Below the pieces are notes generated by a model that was not told where the DNA came from, did no database searches, and worked only from the letters and a program-made list of their open reading frames with translations. Positions 8,970 through 16,891 of a stretch of DNA of 64,000 nucleotides are shown here, piece by piece. A program made the position numbers and the translations under genes. The stretch comes from JANOBD01 sp031411495 (GTDB lineage: Bacteria; Planctomycetota; Phycisphaerae; Tepidisphaerales; Tepidisphaeraceae): assembly GCA_031411495.1 (NCBI GenBank), contig JANOBD010000120.1, forward strand, positions 71,820-135,819, given 5' to 3'. Each line of letters opens with the position of its first letter. Within the stretch, counting starts at the first letter, position 1.

Positions 8970-10781
8970 ATGCCCGACTCAGGCCTGAATGCCAGTTCAT
9001 CTTTGGTCCGACGGTTGAAATCACTCGACGTGCTTCGAGCGGTGGCAATTCTGCTCATGATCTTTTCGGGCCTGCTGCCCAAGACGTTGCCGAACTGGAT
9101 GGATCACGGCTACAACGCCCACTTTCTTCCTGATGCGAGCGGCGCGTGGTCGCTTCGACCGGAAGTGACCGCCGGAGATGACCTCTTCAAGCGTGACTGG
9201 CCGGCGTTCACGTGGGTCGACCTCGTTTTTCCGATGTTCCTTTTTTCGATGGGCGTCTCGGTTCCGATCGCGCTCTCACGCCTCGTGGTGCTCCGCCGAA
9301 GCACGCCGTCGATCATCTGGCATGTGCTGGGGCGCTGGTTCATCCTGATCCTGTTCGCGTTCCTGGTGAGGCACCTTGACGTGGGATTCATGAAGTCGAG
9401 TGTGCCAACGGCAGGCCGACTGATCGTGATCGCGTCGTTTCTACTTGCGTTTCTGTTCTTCGTGCGTTGGCCAGCGGGCACGCCGACGACCGCGCAGCGC
9501 ACGGTCCGCATCACCGCATTCGCCGGAATGGTCGCGTTGATTATCGCCTACGCGGTGCGAAACGATAACCCTGCGCTTTGGTCGCAATCCGACACCATCA
9601 TTCTCGTGTTGGCACAAACCTACCTGGTGTCATCACTCATCTGGCTGATCTCACAGCGCAATTCGAGATTGCGCTTTGTCGTATTGATCCCGTTGATTCT
9701 TCTCGCCCACTACATGCAGTTCGATACGCGTCACCTGGACGAGCAGGCGACATCCGCTGCCGCGGCGGCGTCTCACTCGCTCTCTGCCCGACAATGGCTC
9801 GGGACGACACCATTTCTGCTTGTCGGGCCGCCGCTGGATGTCATCAGCGAGGTGCTTAACCTTCGAAGTTGGCTTCCCGGGCTCGACGGAAGCAATGTGT
9901 GGAACCGGTTTGTCGCCCCCCTCTTCGACTTCTCGAGTCTTTGGAGTTTCACCTGGTACAAGTACCTGTTCGTCGTGATCCCGGGGACCATCGCCGGCGA
10001 TTGGCTCTGCGCCTGGAGCACCCGCAAAACGATCGGAACCGCGCAATTCGATTCAGATACAGACCGGCCCAAGGTCAACCGCCTCACCTTTCCGGCGGTC
10101 CTGCTGCTCTGCCTCGCCGTGTTCATCGGACTCCGCCACCAAGGCTATCCGCTGATGGGAATCGGAGGGCCGTTTCGGACGCCCTGGTTGGCATTGGTGC
10201 TGGGGCTGCCAATGCTTGCATTTGTAGCCTTCACAGTCCTTCCAACTGCTTATGGAAGCCTGTGGATCAGCCGGCGACTCTGCTATCTGGGAGCTTCATT
10301 CCTGCTCGTCGGCCTTCTGCTGACCTGCCTCCCAAACTTCGTCTCGGGAACCGGCTACTTCGAGGGCGGCATCAGCAAGGGCCCGCCCGCGACGCTCAGC
10401 TATTATTTGGTCAGCGTCGGGCTGTGCAGCCTGCTACTCATGGCGCTGACCGCCAGGCTGGATTACGACTTCAGCTACGGCTACACAGACTCACTCCTGA
10501 GCGCGAACGGCCAGAACCCGTTACTCGCCTACTACATCGCCCACACCATCCTCGGAGCGCTCGCGACGCTCAGCGTCTTCGGCCTGTTCGACTATCCGTT
10601 CGGCACCGAGGTTCAGTCGATGGACGATCTCGCGCTGCGTCTGTCCGAGCTTTCTGCCGGCAAAATGCGATTGGAGTACTCGCTGCCTTGGATTCTCGTG
10701 GCGTGGGCCGCCGCAAAGACATTCGTGGTCGCAGGGATCGTCTGGTTCTTTTCCAGCTGCAGACTGTTCTGGCGCGCATGA
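8970..10781 (+). CDS. multi-pass membrane protein, DUF5009 / heparan-glucosaminide acyltransferase-like
   Basis: 603 residues from ATG 8970 (AGAGGA about 11 bases upstream); an in-frame ATG at 8940 would add ten residues. Starts with LKSLDVLRAVAILLMIF (about residues 17-33), the R-x-x-x-L-D-x-x-R-G-like opening of COG4299/HGSNAT-related acyltransferases. About eleven hydrophobic segments follow. A conserved NPLLAYYIAHTILG lies near the C terminus (about 513-526), like the N-P-L-x-x-Y family motif. The predicted role, moving acyl groups onto cell-surface sugars across the membrane, is an inference. Divergent from nuoC across about 115 bases. Confidence 0.75.
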   Translation: MPDSGLNASSSLVRRLKSLDVLRAVAILLMIFSGLLPKTLPNWMDHGYNAHFLPDASGAWSLRPEVTAGDDLFKRDWPAFTWVDLVFPMFLFSMGVSVPIALSRLVVLRRSTPSIIWHVLGRWFILILFAFLVRHLDVGFMKSSVPTAGRLIVIASFLLAFLFFVRWPAGTPTTAQRTVRITAFAGMVALIIAYAVRNDNPALWSQSDTIILVLAQTYLVSSLIWLISQRNSRLRFVVLIPLILLAHYMQFDTRHLDEQATSAAAAASHSLSARQWLGTTPFLLVGPPLDVISEVLNLRSWLPGLDGSNVWNRFVAPLFDFSSLWSFTWYKYLFVVIPGTIAGDWLCAWSTRKTIGTAQFDSDTDRPKVNRLTFPAVLLLCLAVFIGLRHQGYPLMGIGGPFRTPWLALVLGLPMLAFVAFTVLPTAYGSLWISRRLCYLGASFLLVGLLLTCLPNFVSGTGYFEGGISKGPPATLSYYLVSVGLCSLLLMALTARLDYDFSYGYTDSLLSANGQNPLLAYYIAHTILGALATLSVFGLFDYPFGTEVQSMDDLALRLSELSAGKMRLEYSLPWILVAWAAAKTFVVAGIVWFFSSCRLFWRA

Positions 10782-10928
10782 CGAGGCGCCGAATCCAGGA
10801 CCGGCTGAATGCTCACTTCTGCCGGCAACCGGTCGTTTCCGCGTCGGGCGGGCCTTCCATCGGGAAGATGCCAGCAGAACTTCAAAACGGGATGGTCGCG
10901 TCGCGAAAAATCGCGCCGCGTTCCTCGA

Positions 10929-12461
10929 TCAGACCGCGCACGCGATGATCGGCATCTCGGCCTTGTCCGCATACGTCCAACGGCGACCATCAAGTTCGAT
11001 CAGATCGTTGGCCTGCTGGGGGCCCCACGTGCCGGGGGCGTATTCGAATGGTTTGACCTTCGACTTTTTCCAGCCGACCTCGATCGGGTCGACCACCGCC
11101 CACGCCGCTTCTGCTTCGTCGCCGCGGATGAACAGGCTCTGGTCGCCGCACATCGCGTCGTAGATCAGCCGTTCGTACGCCTCTGGCGCTTCAGTCTTGA
11201 ATGCGTTGGCATATTCGAAATCGAGCGCCACCGGCTTAATGTTCATCGCTCCGCCCGGGACCTTGCCGTTGATCCGCCAGCTGATTCCCTCTTCGGGCGC
11301 AACCTTGATGATCAGGTCGTTCGGATAGACCGGCGTCTCGCACTGCTTCTGGAACAGCGTGAGCGGCGGCGAGTTGAATCGGATCGTGATCTCGCTGAGC
11401 TTCTGCGGCATCGCCTTGCCCGTGCGGATGTAGAACGGCGTGCCGCTCCAGCGCCAGTTGTCGATATAGAGCTTCAGCGCCGTGAACGTTTCCGTCTGGC
11501 TCGCGGGGTCGACCCCCTTGGCCTTTATGTACCCCGGCGTCGCCTTGCCGTTCACTTCGCCTGCGCCGTACTGGCCGCGTACGACAAAGCTGTCTACCTG
11601 GCTCTCGCGGATCGGGCGGATGCTGCGATAGACCTTCGTCTTCTCGTCGCGAATACTCTTTGCATCCAGCAGCGCCGGCGGTTCCATCGCGATCAGCGCC
11701 ATCAACTGGAAAATGTGGTTCTGCACCATATCCCGCAGCGCGCCGCTCTTGTCGTAGTAGCCGGCGCGGTCATCGGCGTTCACCGTCTCGCTCACGGTGA
11801 TCTGCACGTGATCGATGTACTTGTGATTCCAGAGCGGCTCGAAGATCGAGTTCGCGAACCGCAGCACCATCAGGTTCTGGACCGTCTCTTTGCCCAGGTA
11901 ATGGTCGATCCGGAAGACCTGCTCCTCGCCGAACGAACCGTTAAGCACTTCGTTAAGATGCCTTGCCGTGGCCAGATCCGTGCCGAATGGCTTTTCGATG
12001 ATCAGCTTGTGCCGCACGTCGTGCCGCTTGACCAGCCCGGTCTTGCCGAGCCCGACGATGATCGGCTCGAACGCCTCCGGGGGCGTGCTCATGTAGAACA
12101 GACGGTTGCCTGCCGTGTTGTATTTCGCATCGATCTCGTCGAGGTGCTTTTTGAGCGCGATGAAGTCGGCCTCGTCGCCGTACTGGCCTGCATGGTAGGT
12201 GGCGGCATTGACGATGCGTTCGAGCAGCGCGTTATCGACGCCGCCCTTCTTCGCCGAGCGGGCGAATCTGGTGATCGAATCTTTACAGATCGTCTTAAAC
12301 TCGTCATCGCTCATCTTCGTGCGGGCATACCCGACGAGCGCGAACTCCCTGGGCAGCAGCCCTTCGCGGGCCATTTCGTAGAGCGCGGGAATGAGCTTGA
12401 TCTTGGCGAGGTCGCCGCTGGCTCCGAAGATGACGATGGCACAGGGTTGGGCAGAGGGCAT
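10929..12461 (-). CDS. zwf: glucose-6-phosphate 1-dehydrogenase
   Basis: NADP-dependent oxidation of glucose 6-phosphate, entry to the oxidative pentose-phosphate pathway. 510 residues from ATG 12461; GGAGA lies 9 bases upstream. N-terminal nucleotide-binding IFGASGDLAKIKLIPALY (about 10-27) and the active-site signature RIDHYLGKETVQN (about 185-197). Convergent with the acyltransferase-like gene, with a 147-base gap that shows nothing recognisable. pgl and gnd are absent from the window. Confidence 0.97.
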   Translation of the reverse strand: MPSAQPCAIVIFGASGDLAKIKLIPALYEMAREGLLPREFALVGYARTKMSDDEFKTICKDSITRFARSAKKGGVDNALLERIVNAATYHAGQYGDEADFIALKKHLDEIDAKYNTAGNRLFYMSTPPEAFEPIIVGLGKTGLVKRHDVRHKLIIEKPFGTDLATARHLNEVLNGSFGEEQVFRIDHYLGKETVQNLMVLRFANSIFEPLWNHKYIDHVQITVSETVNADDRAGYYDKSGALRDMVQNHIFQLMALIAMEPPALLDAKSIRDEKTKVYRSIRPIRESQVDSFVVRGQYGAGEVNGKATPGYIKAKGVDPASQTETFTALKLYIDNWRWSGTPFYIRTGKAMPQKLSEITIRFNSPPLTLFQKQCETPVYPNDLIIKVAPEEGISWRINGKVPGGAMNIKPVALDFEYANAFKTEAPEAYERLIYDAMCGDQSLFIRGDEAEAAWAVVDPIEVGWKKSKVKPFEYAPGTWGPQQANDLIELDGRRWTYADKAEMPIIACAV

Positions 12462-12778
12462 ATGCAGGGTCTCCGATCGAGCCGAGAGCGTAGTGCGCAG
12501 GTGATGGATTGCCAAACACACCGTGGAAAGAGTCCTGCGACACGATTCAGAAATGCAGGCTGCTGCGTCCTGCGTAGCGATCGGCTTCCGGCCGATGGGA
12601 TTCGTCGACGAGGATGAAAACGTTCATCGCAATTGACGAACGGCATCCAGTACCTGGACGGGCCGGCCATGCAATCGGGAAGCGCTCGCGACGTTCGAAC
12701 CGTGCCGACGACGCCAGGATCCACGGACGGCATTCCGAGACCCGGCGTTGGCATCCGAATTTGAATACAATCTCTGCC
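12462..12778. other. divergent intergenic region zwf / GNAT gene
   Basis: 317 bases between the zwf start and the acetyltransferase start. Open frames here lack ribosome sites and family resemblance. It must hold both promoters; none could be assigned with confidence. Confidence 0.5.
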
Positions 12779-13309
12779 ATGCCCCGCATCCGCCTTGCTA
12801 CCCTTACCGACCTCCCCGCCATCAACGACATCTACAATCACTACGTCCGCACTTCGACGACGACGTATCAGGAGGTCGAGAGTTCCCCTCAGGAGCGGCT
12901 GCAGTGGTTCTCCTCGCGAGAACCTCAGCATGTGGTAACGGTGGCCGAGACCGACATCGAGAACAGACCGACAATCGTCGGCTGGGCATCGCTGAACGTC
13001 TTCCGTGCGCGATCCGCGTATCGCTTCAGCACCGAAAACTCGGTCTACGTCCATCACGATCACTTCCGTAAAGGCATCGGCGGCGCGCTACTGGCGGATT
13101 CGATCGAACGCGCGAAGGAACACGGTTTCCGCACCATCATCGCCGGCATCGACGCGGACCAGGCCGCCAGCATCGCCATCCACGCGAAACACGGCTTTGT
13201 CGCATGCGGGCGGATGAACGAAGTGGGCTTTAAGTTCGATCGGTGGCTGGATGTGGTGTTCATGCAGCTGATGCTCGAGCCGGCCGTTTCCGGGAAGAAA
13301 ACTGGCTGA
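12779..13309 (+). CDS. GNAT N-acetyltransferase, phosphinothricin-acetyltransferase-like
   Basis: 176 residues starting MPRIRLATLTDLPAINDIYN, the usual start of Pat/Bar-like GNAT enzymes, which acetylate amino groups of small molecules such as phosphinothricin or methionine sulfoximine. YNHYVRTSTTTYQE (about 20-33), SVYVHHDHFRKGIGGALL (about 90-107, acetyl-CoA-binding R/Q-x-x-G-x-G/A) and the late HAKHGFVACGRMNEVGFKFDRWLDV (in two pieces) match the family. Longer upstream starts give unrelated sequence. The true substrate is unknown. It stands alone between zwf (divergent) and the STN operon. Confidence 0.88.
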   Translation: MPRIRLATLTDLPAINDIYNHYVRTSTTTYQEVESSPQERLQWFSSREPQHVVTVAETDIENRPTIVGWASLNVFRARSAYRFSTENSVYVHHDHFRKGIGGALLADSIERAKEHGFRTIIAGIDADQAASIAIHAKHGFVACGRMNEVGFKFDRWLDVVFMQLMLEPAVSGKKTG

Positions 13310-13381
13310 CGGGCGCGAAAATCGCGATGCGGCGGCGTACTCCCCATGGAATAAGTACAAACACACGACCCGGAGACCCCT

Positions 13382-14401
13382 ATGAAGTCGCTTCGCCTCG
13401 CCGTTTTAGCCTCTGTCCTGGCCACAACGCCTCTCACCCTGGCGCAGTCTCAACCGGCTCCGGTGCCAGTGGATGCGCAAGGGGTCCCGATGAAAGAGAC
13501 CCGCGATGCCGACTCCGATCGGATCGATCTGAAGGTGGATCGCATCCCCCTGTCCGACCTGGTCGACTACCTCTCGGAAGTGACGAAGAAGAACATCGTG
13601 CTGATGGCCGCACCGAATCTGGATGCCGGCTCGATCGTGATTCCGCCGCTCAAGCTGAAACACGTTTCGCTTGAGCAGGTGCTGGACCTGGTCACCAACA
13701 TCCCCGGCGTCAATATGGGGTACGACACGTCAGGTGAAGGAGAATCGACGATCTACATCCTTCGCGTCGAAGGCGTCGAGAACAATCAGGAAGCGACGCC
13801 TGCCCCCGCTCCTGCCGGCGGGCAGCCCTATCCGCCGGACTTCGGGTCGGGCTATCGGGGCGGCGCGGCGCCGGAGTCGACCGAGCCGTTCCTGAGCGTG
13901 CTGCCACTGGAAAGGATGCTGCTGGGCGCGAGCCCTGCGGAGCGCATGCCGAACGAACAGGAGCGCAACGCGTTGCTCGCCGAGCGGACCAAGCAGGCGT
14001 TGACGCTCATCGACCAGGCCTTCGCGATGACGCCGCAGGGACAGCCCAAACCCGAACTCAAGCTGCACGCGGAAACTAACACGCTGCTGGTGAGAGCGAC
14101 GTCTGCCCAGCTGCAGACGATTAATCAGGTTCTCAGCGCACTGGAAGTGCCAGGGCCGTCGGATGTGAAGCGGGACATGGATCGGGAGAAGGTCGAGATG
14201 GCACGCGAGTTCGAAATCAAGGGCAAGCAGGAACATGACGATTTCGTGCACGAGTTGAAAATGAGAGACGACCAGTTCCAACGCTCTGAAATGCAGCGCA
14301 ACGCACTCGAAAAGCGCATGCAGGAGCTGATCCAGGAGACGGAACAGCTCAAAGCACAGCTCGCGGAACGTGAGGCGCAGAAGGCCAATCCGCCGCAATG
14401 A
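13382..14401 (+). CDS. secreted STN/secretin-N-like protein with C-terminal coiled coil
   Basis: 339 residues with a signal peptide (about 1-21, ending TLAQS). Residues about 48-105 (LKVDRIPLSDLVDYLSEV..., IPPLKLKHVSLEQVLDLV) have the pattern of the STN/secretin N0 fold. A second segment, about 200-255 (LKLHAETNTLLVRATSAQL...INQVLSALE), matches a secretin N1-like repeat. The C-terminal 70 residues are a charged coiled coil (EKVEMAREFEIKGKQ... to TEQLKAQLAEREAQ). No secretin channel domain or TonB-receptor barrel is present. First gene of a tight three-gene run: the sigma factor begins 6 bases after its stop. A signal-sensing or scaffold role is inferred only from the domains and the neighbours. 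Confidence 0.72.
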   Translation: MKSLRLAVLASVLATTPLTLAQSQPAPVPVDAQGVPMKETRDADSDRIDLKVDRIPLSDLVDYLSEVTKKNIVLMAAPNLDAGSIVIPPLKLKHVSLEQVLDLVTNIPGVNMGYDTSGEGESTIYILRVEGVENNQEATPAPAPAGGQPYPPDFGSGYRGGAAPESTEPFLSVLPLERMLLGASPAERMPNEQERNALLAERTKQALTLIDQAFAMTPQGQPKPELKLHAETNTLLVRATSAQLQTINQVLSALEVPGPSDVKRDMDREKVEMAREFEIKGKQEHDDFVHELKMRDDQFQRSEMQRNALEKRMQELIQETEQLKAQLAEREAQKANPPQ

Positions 14402-14407
14402 CTCAAC

Positions 14408-14959
14408 GTGCTGACATCGATCGAAAAACTCACCACCGACATGGCCGCCGGCGATGCCGCGGCCATCGAGACGTTTTATCGATCGCACTTCGACCGTTTG
14501 CGTGCGATGGCGGCGACGGCGCTGCGCACGCGGCACTACGACGAATCTCGCTGCCTCGACATCGTCCACGACGCAATGCTGCTCATCGTGCGCTGCGTAA
14601 AGCCGATGCAGACCGAGCAGCACCTGCTGAACTGGTGCCGTCTGGTGATCCAGAGCTGCGCGCTGGATCGCCTGCGCCGCGAGCAGCGTCGAGCCAAGCG
14701 CGAGCTGGCGCACGTGCGCGAGGAGACCGCCGAAACGGATTACTCCGAGCAGATTGCCTGGCTGGACGAGCAGATTGCTGCGCTCGATCCGGCGCTCGCG
14801 AAGATCATCGCGCTGCGTTTTCGCGACGGGTGGACGCTGGCGAAAATCTCGGCACTACTCGACACGACGACCGGAAAAATCGATGGCCAACTCCGCCGCG
14901 CCATCCAGAAACTTAAAGCCGACGCGCAGATTGCGTTCGGCGAACTAAACGATGCTTAG
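14408..14959 (+). CDS. RNA polymerase sigma factor, sigma-70/ECF type
   Basis: 183 residues from GTG 14408; an internal ATG at 14441 is the alternative start and neither has a good ribosome site, suggesting coupling to the preceding gene. Region 2 (about 17-85: AIETFYRSHFDRLRAMA..., LDIVHDAMLLIVRCV, LLNWCRLVIQSCALDRLRRE) and region 4 (about 120-172: LDPALAKIIALRFRDGWTLAK..., GKIDGQLRRAIQKLKADA) are both recognisable and no large insertion separates them. It would direct polymerase to a small regulon, possibly including its own operon. Sandwiched between the STN-like protein and a one-TM protein, a typical context for regulation by an anti-sigma factor. Confidence 0.86.
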   Translation: MLTSIEKLTTDMAAGDAAAIETFYRSHFDRLRAMAATALRTRHYDESRCLDIVHDAMLLIVRCVKPMQTEQHLLNWCRLVIQSCALDRLRREQRRAKRELAHVREETAETDYSEQIAWLDEQIAALDPALAKIIALRFRDGWTLAKISALLDTTTGKIDGQLRRAIQKLKADAQIAFGELNDA

Positions 14960-15485
14960 TGAACTTGAACGAAACATGAACGCACCGCTCGACCCAATTC
15001 CGCCGCTCTCGCCGATCGGCATGACCCGGCGCGACGCGATCCTTCGCGCCGCGCAACAGCACGCGCGGAGCAGACGAACCCGGCGCAGAGTCGTCCGCAG
15101 CTCGGCAGCGGTCTGCTTGATCACACTAATCATGGGCGGGATCGCCCTGCTCATTCGACCTCACGCTTCGGCTCCCGCTCCTGCGCCCGCGGTGGCCCTG
15201 AATCCGGAGCCCACACCAGATCGCGTGCCCAATCCCACGCCACGTGAACATCAAGAAAACGCGCCGCAGGCCGTCGCGTTCGACAGCTTCTCCTTCGAAG
15301 CGATCCAGACAAATCCGACGATCGAGCAGCGCTACGCACTTGTCGAGCGACCTGATTCGGTCGCGCAGATGAGCGACGATCAACTGCTCCGCTCACTGCA
15401 TGATGCGGGAGTGGATGCCGGCCTCGCGACGATCGGCGGGCGGTCGGTCGTGATCCTCAACGATCGATTCACGACGCAGCGTTGA
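14952..15485 (+). CDS. single-pass membrane protein, probable anti-sigma factor
   Basis: 177 residues; starts inside the end of the sigma gene (8-base overlap), with a later in-frame ATG at 14976. Topology: about 48 cytoplasmic residues rich in Arg (MTRRDAILRAAQQHARSRR), one membrane segment (about 50-68, SAAVCLITLIMGGIALLI), a Pro/Ala linker, and about 80 exported residues. No zinc-binding anti-sigma motif is visible. The anti-sigma role is inferred from the overlap with the sigma gene and the one-TM layout only. The exported end could contact the STN-like protein of the same operon. Confidence 0.6.
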   Translation: MLSELERNMNAPLDPIPPLSPIGMTRRDAILRAAQQHARSRRTRRRVVRSSAAVCLITLIMGGIALLIRPHASAPAPAPAVALNPEPTPDRVPNPTPREHQENAPQAVAFDSFSFEAIQTNPTIEQRYALVERPDSVAQMSDDQLLRSLHDAGVDAGLATIGGRSVVILNDRFTTQR

Positions 15486-15507
15486 CCGTGCGGTCTCTGA
15501 CACTCCG

Positions 15508-16020
15508 TCACTCGGCGTGCTTCATCAGCCTGAGAAAATCGGATTGCGAGATTTCGTCCGTCAGAAACTTGTACGCCAATGCGTATCGCAGCACACGTTT
15601 GCGATCCTTCTCCCACTTCCTTGGCCGCATGTCGACATGATCGAGATTCGCGTTGTCGCGCAGGTCGGCAAGCTTCACGCTGCGCGCCGTCGCATCAGGT
15701 TTGAGCTTCACGACGTAACTGGCGTAGCTCGACTTTTCTTTGTCGTGAGTGAGAAGCGCGATCGAGCGAATGATCGGCTTCGAAAAACCGGCACCACGCA
15801 GTTCGTCGAACGACATGTTGCCGCGCTCGACCGCATCATGAAGGAACGCGACGATGCGCTCGGCCTCGCTCGCGCGCTCGCCGAGCCCGAGCATCACCCG
15901 CATCGGATGGAGAATGTACGGCTCGCCCGGCGGGTCTTCCTGATGCGCGTGCGCCTTAACGGCGAGCTCGATTGCGCGCTGGAAGTCCGCCTTTGGGTTA
16001 CCTTTATCTTTGTCGCTCAT
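15508..16020 (-). CDS. HD-domain phosphohydrolase, small RelA/SpoT-hydrolase-like
   Basis: 170 residues. AIELAVKAHAHQ (about 15-26), GEPYILHPMRVM (about 31-42) and IVAFLHDAVE (about 55-64) give the H...HD pattern of the ppGpp-hydrolase-type HD fold; KLADLRDNANLDHV (about 116-129) supplies the later Asp and Asn. Length is that of stand-alone HD enzymes (MESH-like), without a synthetase domain. Guanosine tetraphosphate hydrolysis is possible but not shown. The start overlaps the stop of the upstream small membrane protein by 4 bases, indicating co-transcription. Confidence 0.8.
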   Translation of the reverse strand: MSDKDKGNPKADFQRAIELAVKAHAHQEDPPGEPYILHPMRVMLGLGERASEAERIVAFLHDAVERGNMSFDELRGAGFSKPIIRSIALLTHDKEKSSYASYVVKLKPDATARSVKLADLRDNANLDHVDMRPRKWEKDRKRVLRYALAYKFLTDEISQSDFLRLMKHAE

Positions 16021-16394
16021 TGGGAAGAATTCGACGCCGCGTCCAGCGACATCGAGAAGACGTTGGCCCGCGCGACCCAGGTTCGTTGGCCCTTCGCGCT
16101 GACGATCTGCAGCCAGTCGCCATCGGCTGCGTCCAGTCGGCCGTGCACGAACTCGTGCTTGCCGCCGAAGTCGATGGCGACCATTTCTCCAATCGGCAGG
16201 TTCACGCGCGTGTGATCGGGAAGGTCGCTGAACATCAGATTCGCGTTCCGCTGCAACTGAACAGAGGGCGGCCCGGAGCTGCCGCTTGGCGACATCTCAT
16301 CGATCGAACCCGATCGCGCCTGGGTATTCATGACGATCGCCATCCCCAGAAAACCGGCCAGCGCGCCACCCGCAACAAACGTTCCGTACGGCAT
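16017..16394 (-). CDS. small N-terminally anchored envelope protein, SH3-like C-terminal part
   Basis: 125 residues with a strong ribosome site (GGAGGTG, 5 bases before the ATG). One N-terminal hydrophobic segment (about 5-22, FVAGGALAGFLGMAIVM) is probably a membrane anchor or an uncleaved signal. Residues about 60-110 (LPIGEMVAIDFGGKHEFVHGRLDAAD..., VARANVFSM) suggest a small beta-barrel, SH3-like fold; this is an inference. Overlaps the HD-domain gene by 4 bases. No family recognised. Confidence 0.65.
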   Translation of the reverse strand: MPYGTFVAGGALAGFLGMAIVMNTQARSGSIDEMSPSGSSGPPSVQLQRNANLMFSDLPDHTRVNLPIGEMVAIDFGGKHEFVHGRLDAADGDWLQIVSAKGQRTWVARANVFSMSLDAASNSSQ

Positions 16395-16477
16395 ACAGGC
16401 ACCTCCAAGGTGATTCGAACCTTAGGGACGCCATCCACGAATGAATGCCTCATCGGGCAATCTCCGATGCCGACGAT

Positions 16478-16786
16478 TCACGGCAACGTCGGATGCGTGG
16501 CCGGGCCGACGGATTCGACGATCACGCGGACGCGAATGTCGCCGTGTACCATCGATTTGCTTTCGGGCGAGAGCGTGAGCCGGTCGTGGCCCGGGCCGAG
16601 GTTTTCCTGGGCGACATAGACGATGTCGGCCGGCTTGAGATTGGACCGATCGATCTGCACATCGATCCGGTCGGAGCCTTCGCCGACGCGGTTGATGTCG
16701 ACGACGACCATGGGTTTGGACTGGCAGCCGACGAGCGAACCAAAGGCGAGCAAAGTCACCACGTACATGCTGTTCCGCAATCGCAT
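16478..16786 (-). CDS. small lipoprotein
   Basis: 102 residues from ATG 16786 (AAGGG about 8 bases upstream). Lipoprotein signal with lipobox FGSLVGC at about residues 13-19. The mature part has beta-rich repeats of the type V-x-R-V-G-E-G-S-D-R-I-D-V and IVYVAQENLGPGHDRLTL. Its close is reminiscent of STN/secretin-like short domains but too short to assign. It is a single gene, 82 bases downstream of the 125-residue membrane protein's promoter side and next to an inverted repeat shared with the end of sucC. Confidence 0.65.
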   Translation of the reverse strand: MRLRNSMYVVTLLAFGSLVGCQSKPMVVVDINRVGEGSDRIDVQIDRSNLKPADIVYVAQENLGPGHDRLTLSPESKSMVHGDIRVRVIVESVGPATHPTLP

Positions 16787-16801
16787 CACGATCCCTTCCA
16801 T

Positions 16802-16887
16802 GTTTCGATTTCCGAGTGCCGATTTCCGAATGTTACGACGGGTCGTGGTCCTGTTTATTCGGAAATCGACGATTGGCAATCAGAAAC
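16802..16887. repeat. inverted repeat of reiterated GATTTCCGA-like words
   Basis: Left arm 16802-16831 and right arm 16857-16887 are imperfect complements over about 30 bases. Each contains the word GATTTCCGA or its variant more than once. It lies between the small lipoprotein start and the sucC stop. It belongs to a class of word-built inverted repeats seen at several other gaps of this window. Confidence 0.65.
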
Positions 16888-16891
16888 TGTT

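Noticed and set aside
10809..12617. 602-codon open frame on the plus strand
   Set aside because: Runs antisense through the whole of zwf, Arg/Asp/Val-rich, with no family resemblance.
16395..16425. GATTCGAACC at 16411-16420 as a tRNA T-arm on the minus strand
   Set aside because: Stem lengths are wrong and no D-arm, anticodon arm or acceptor can be formed around it.
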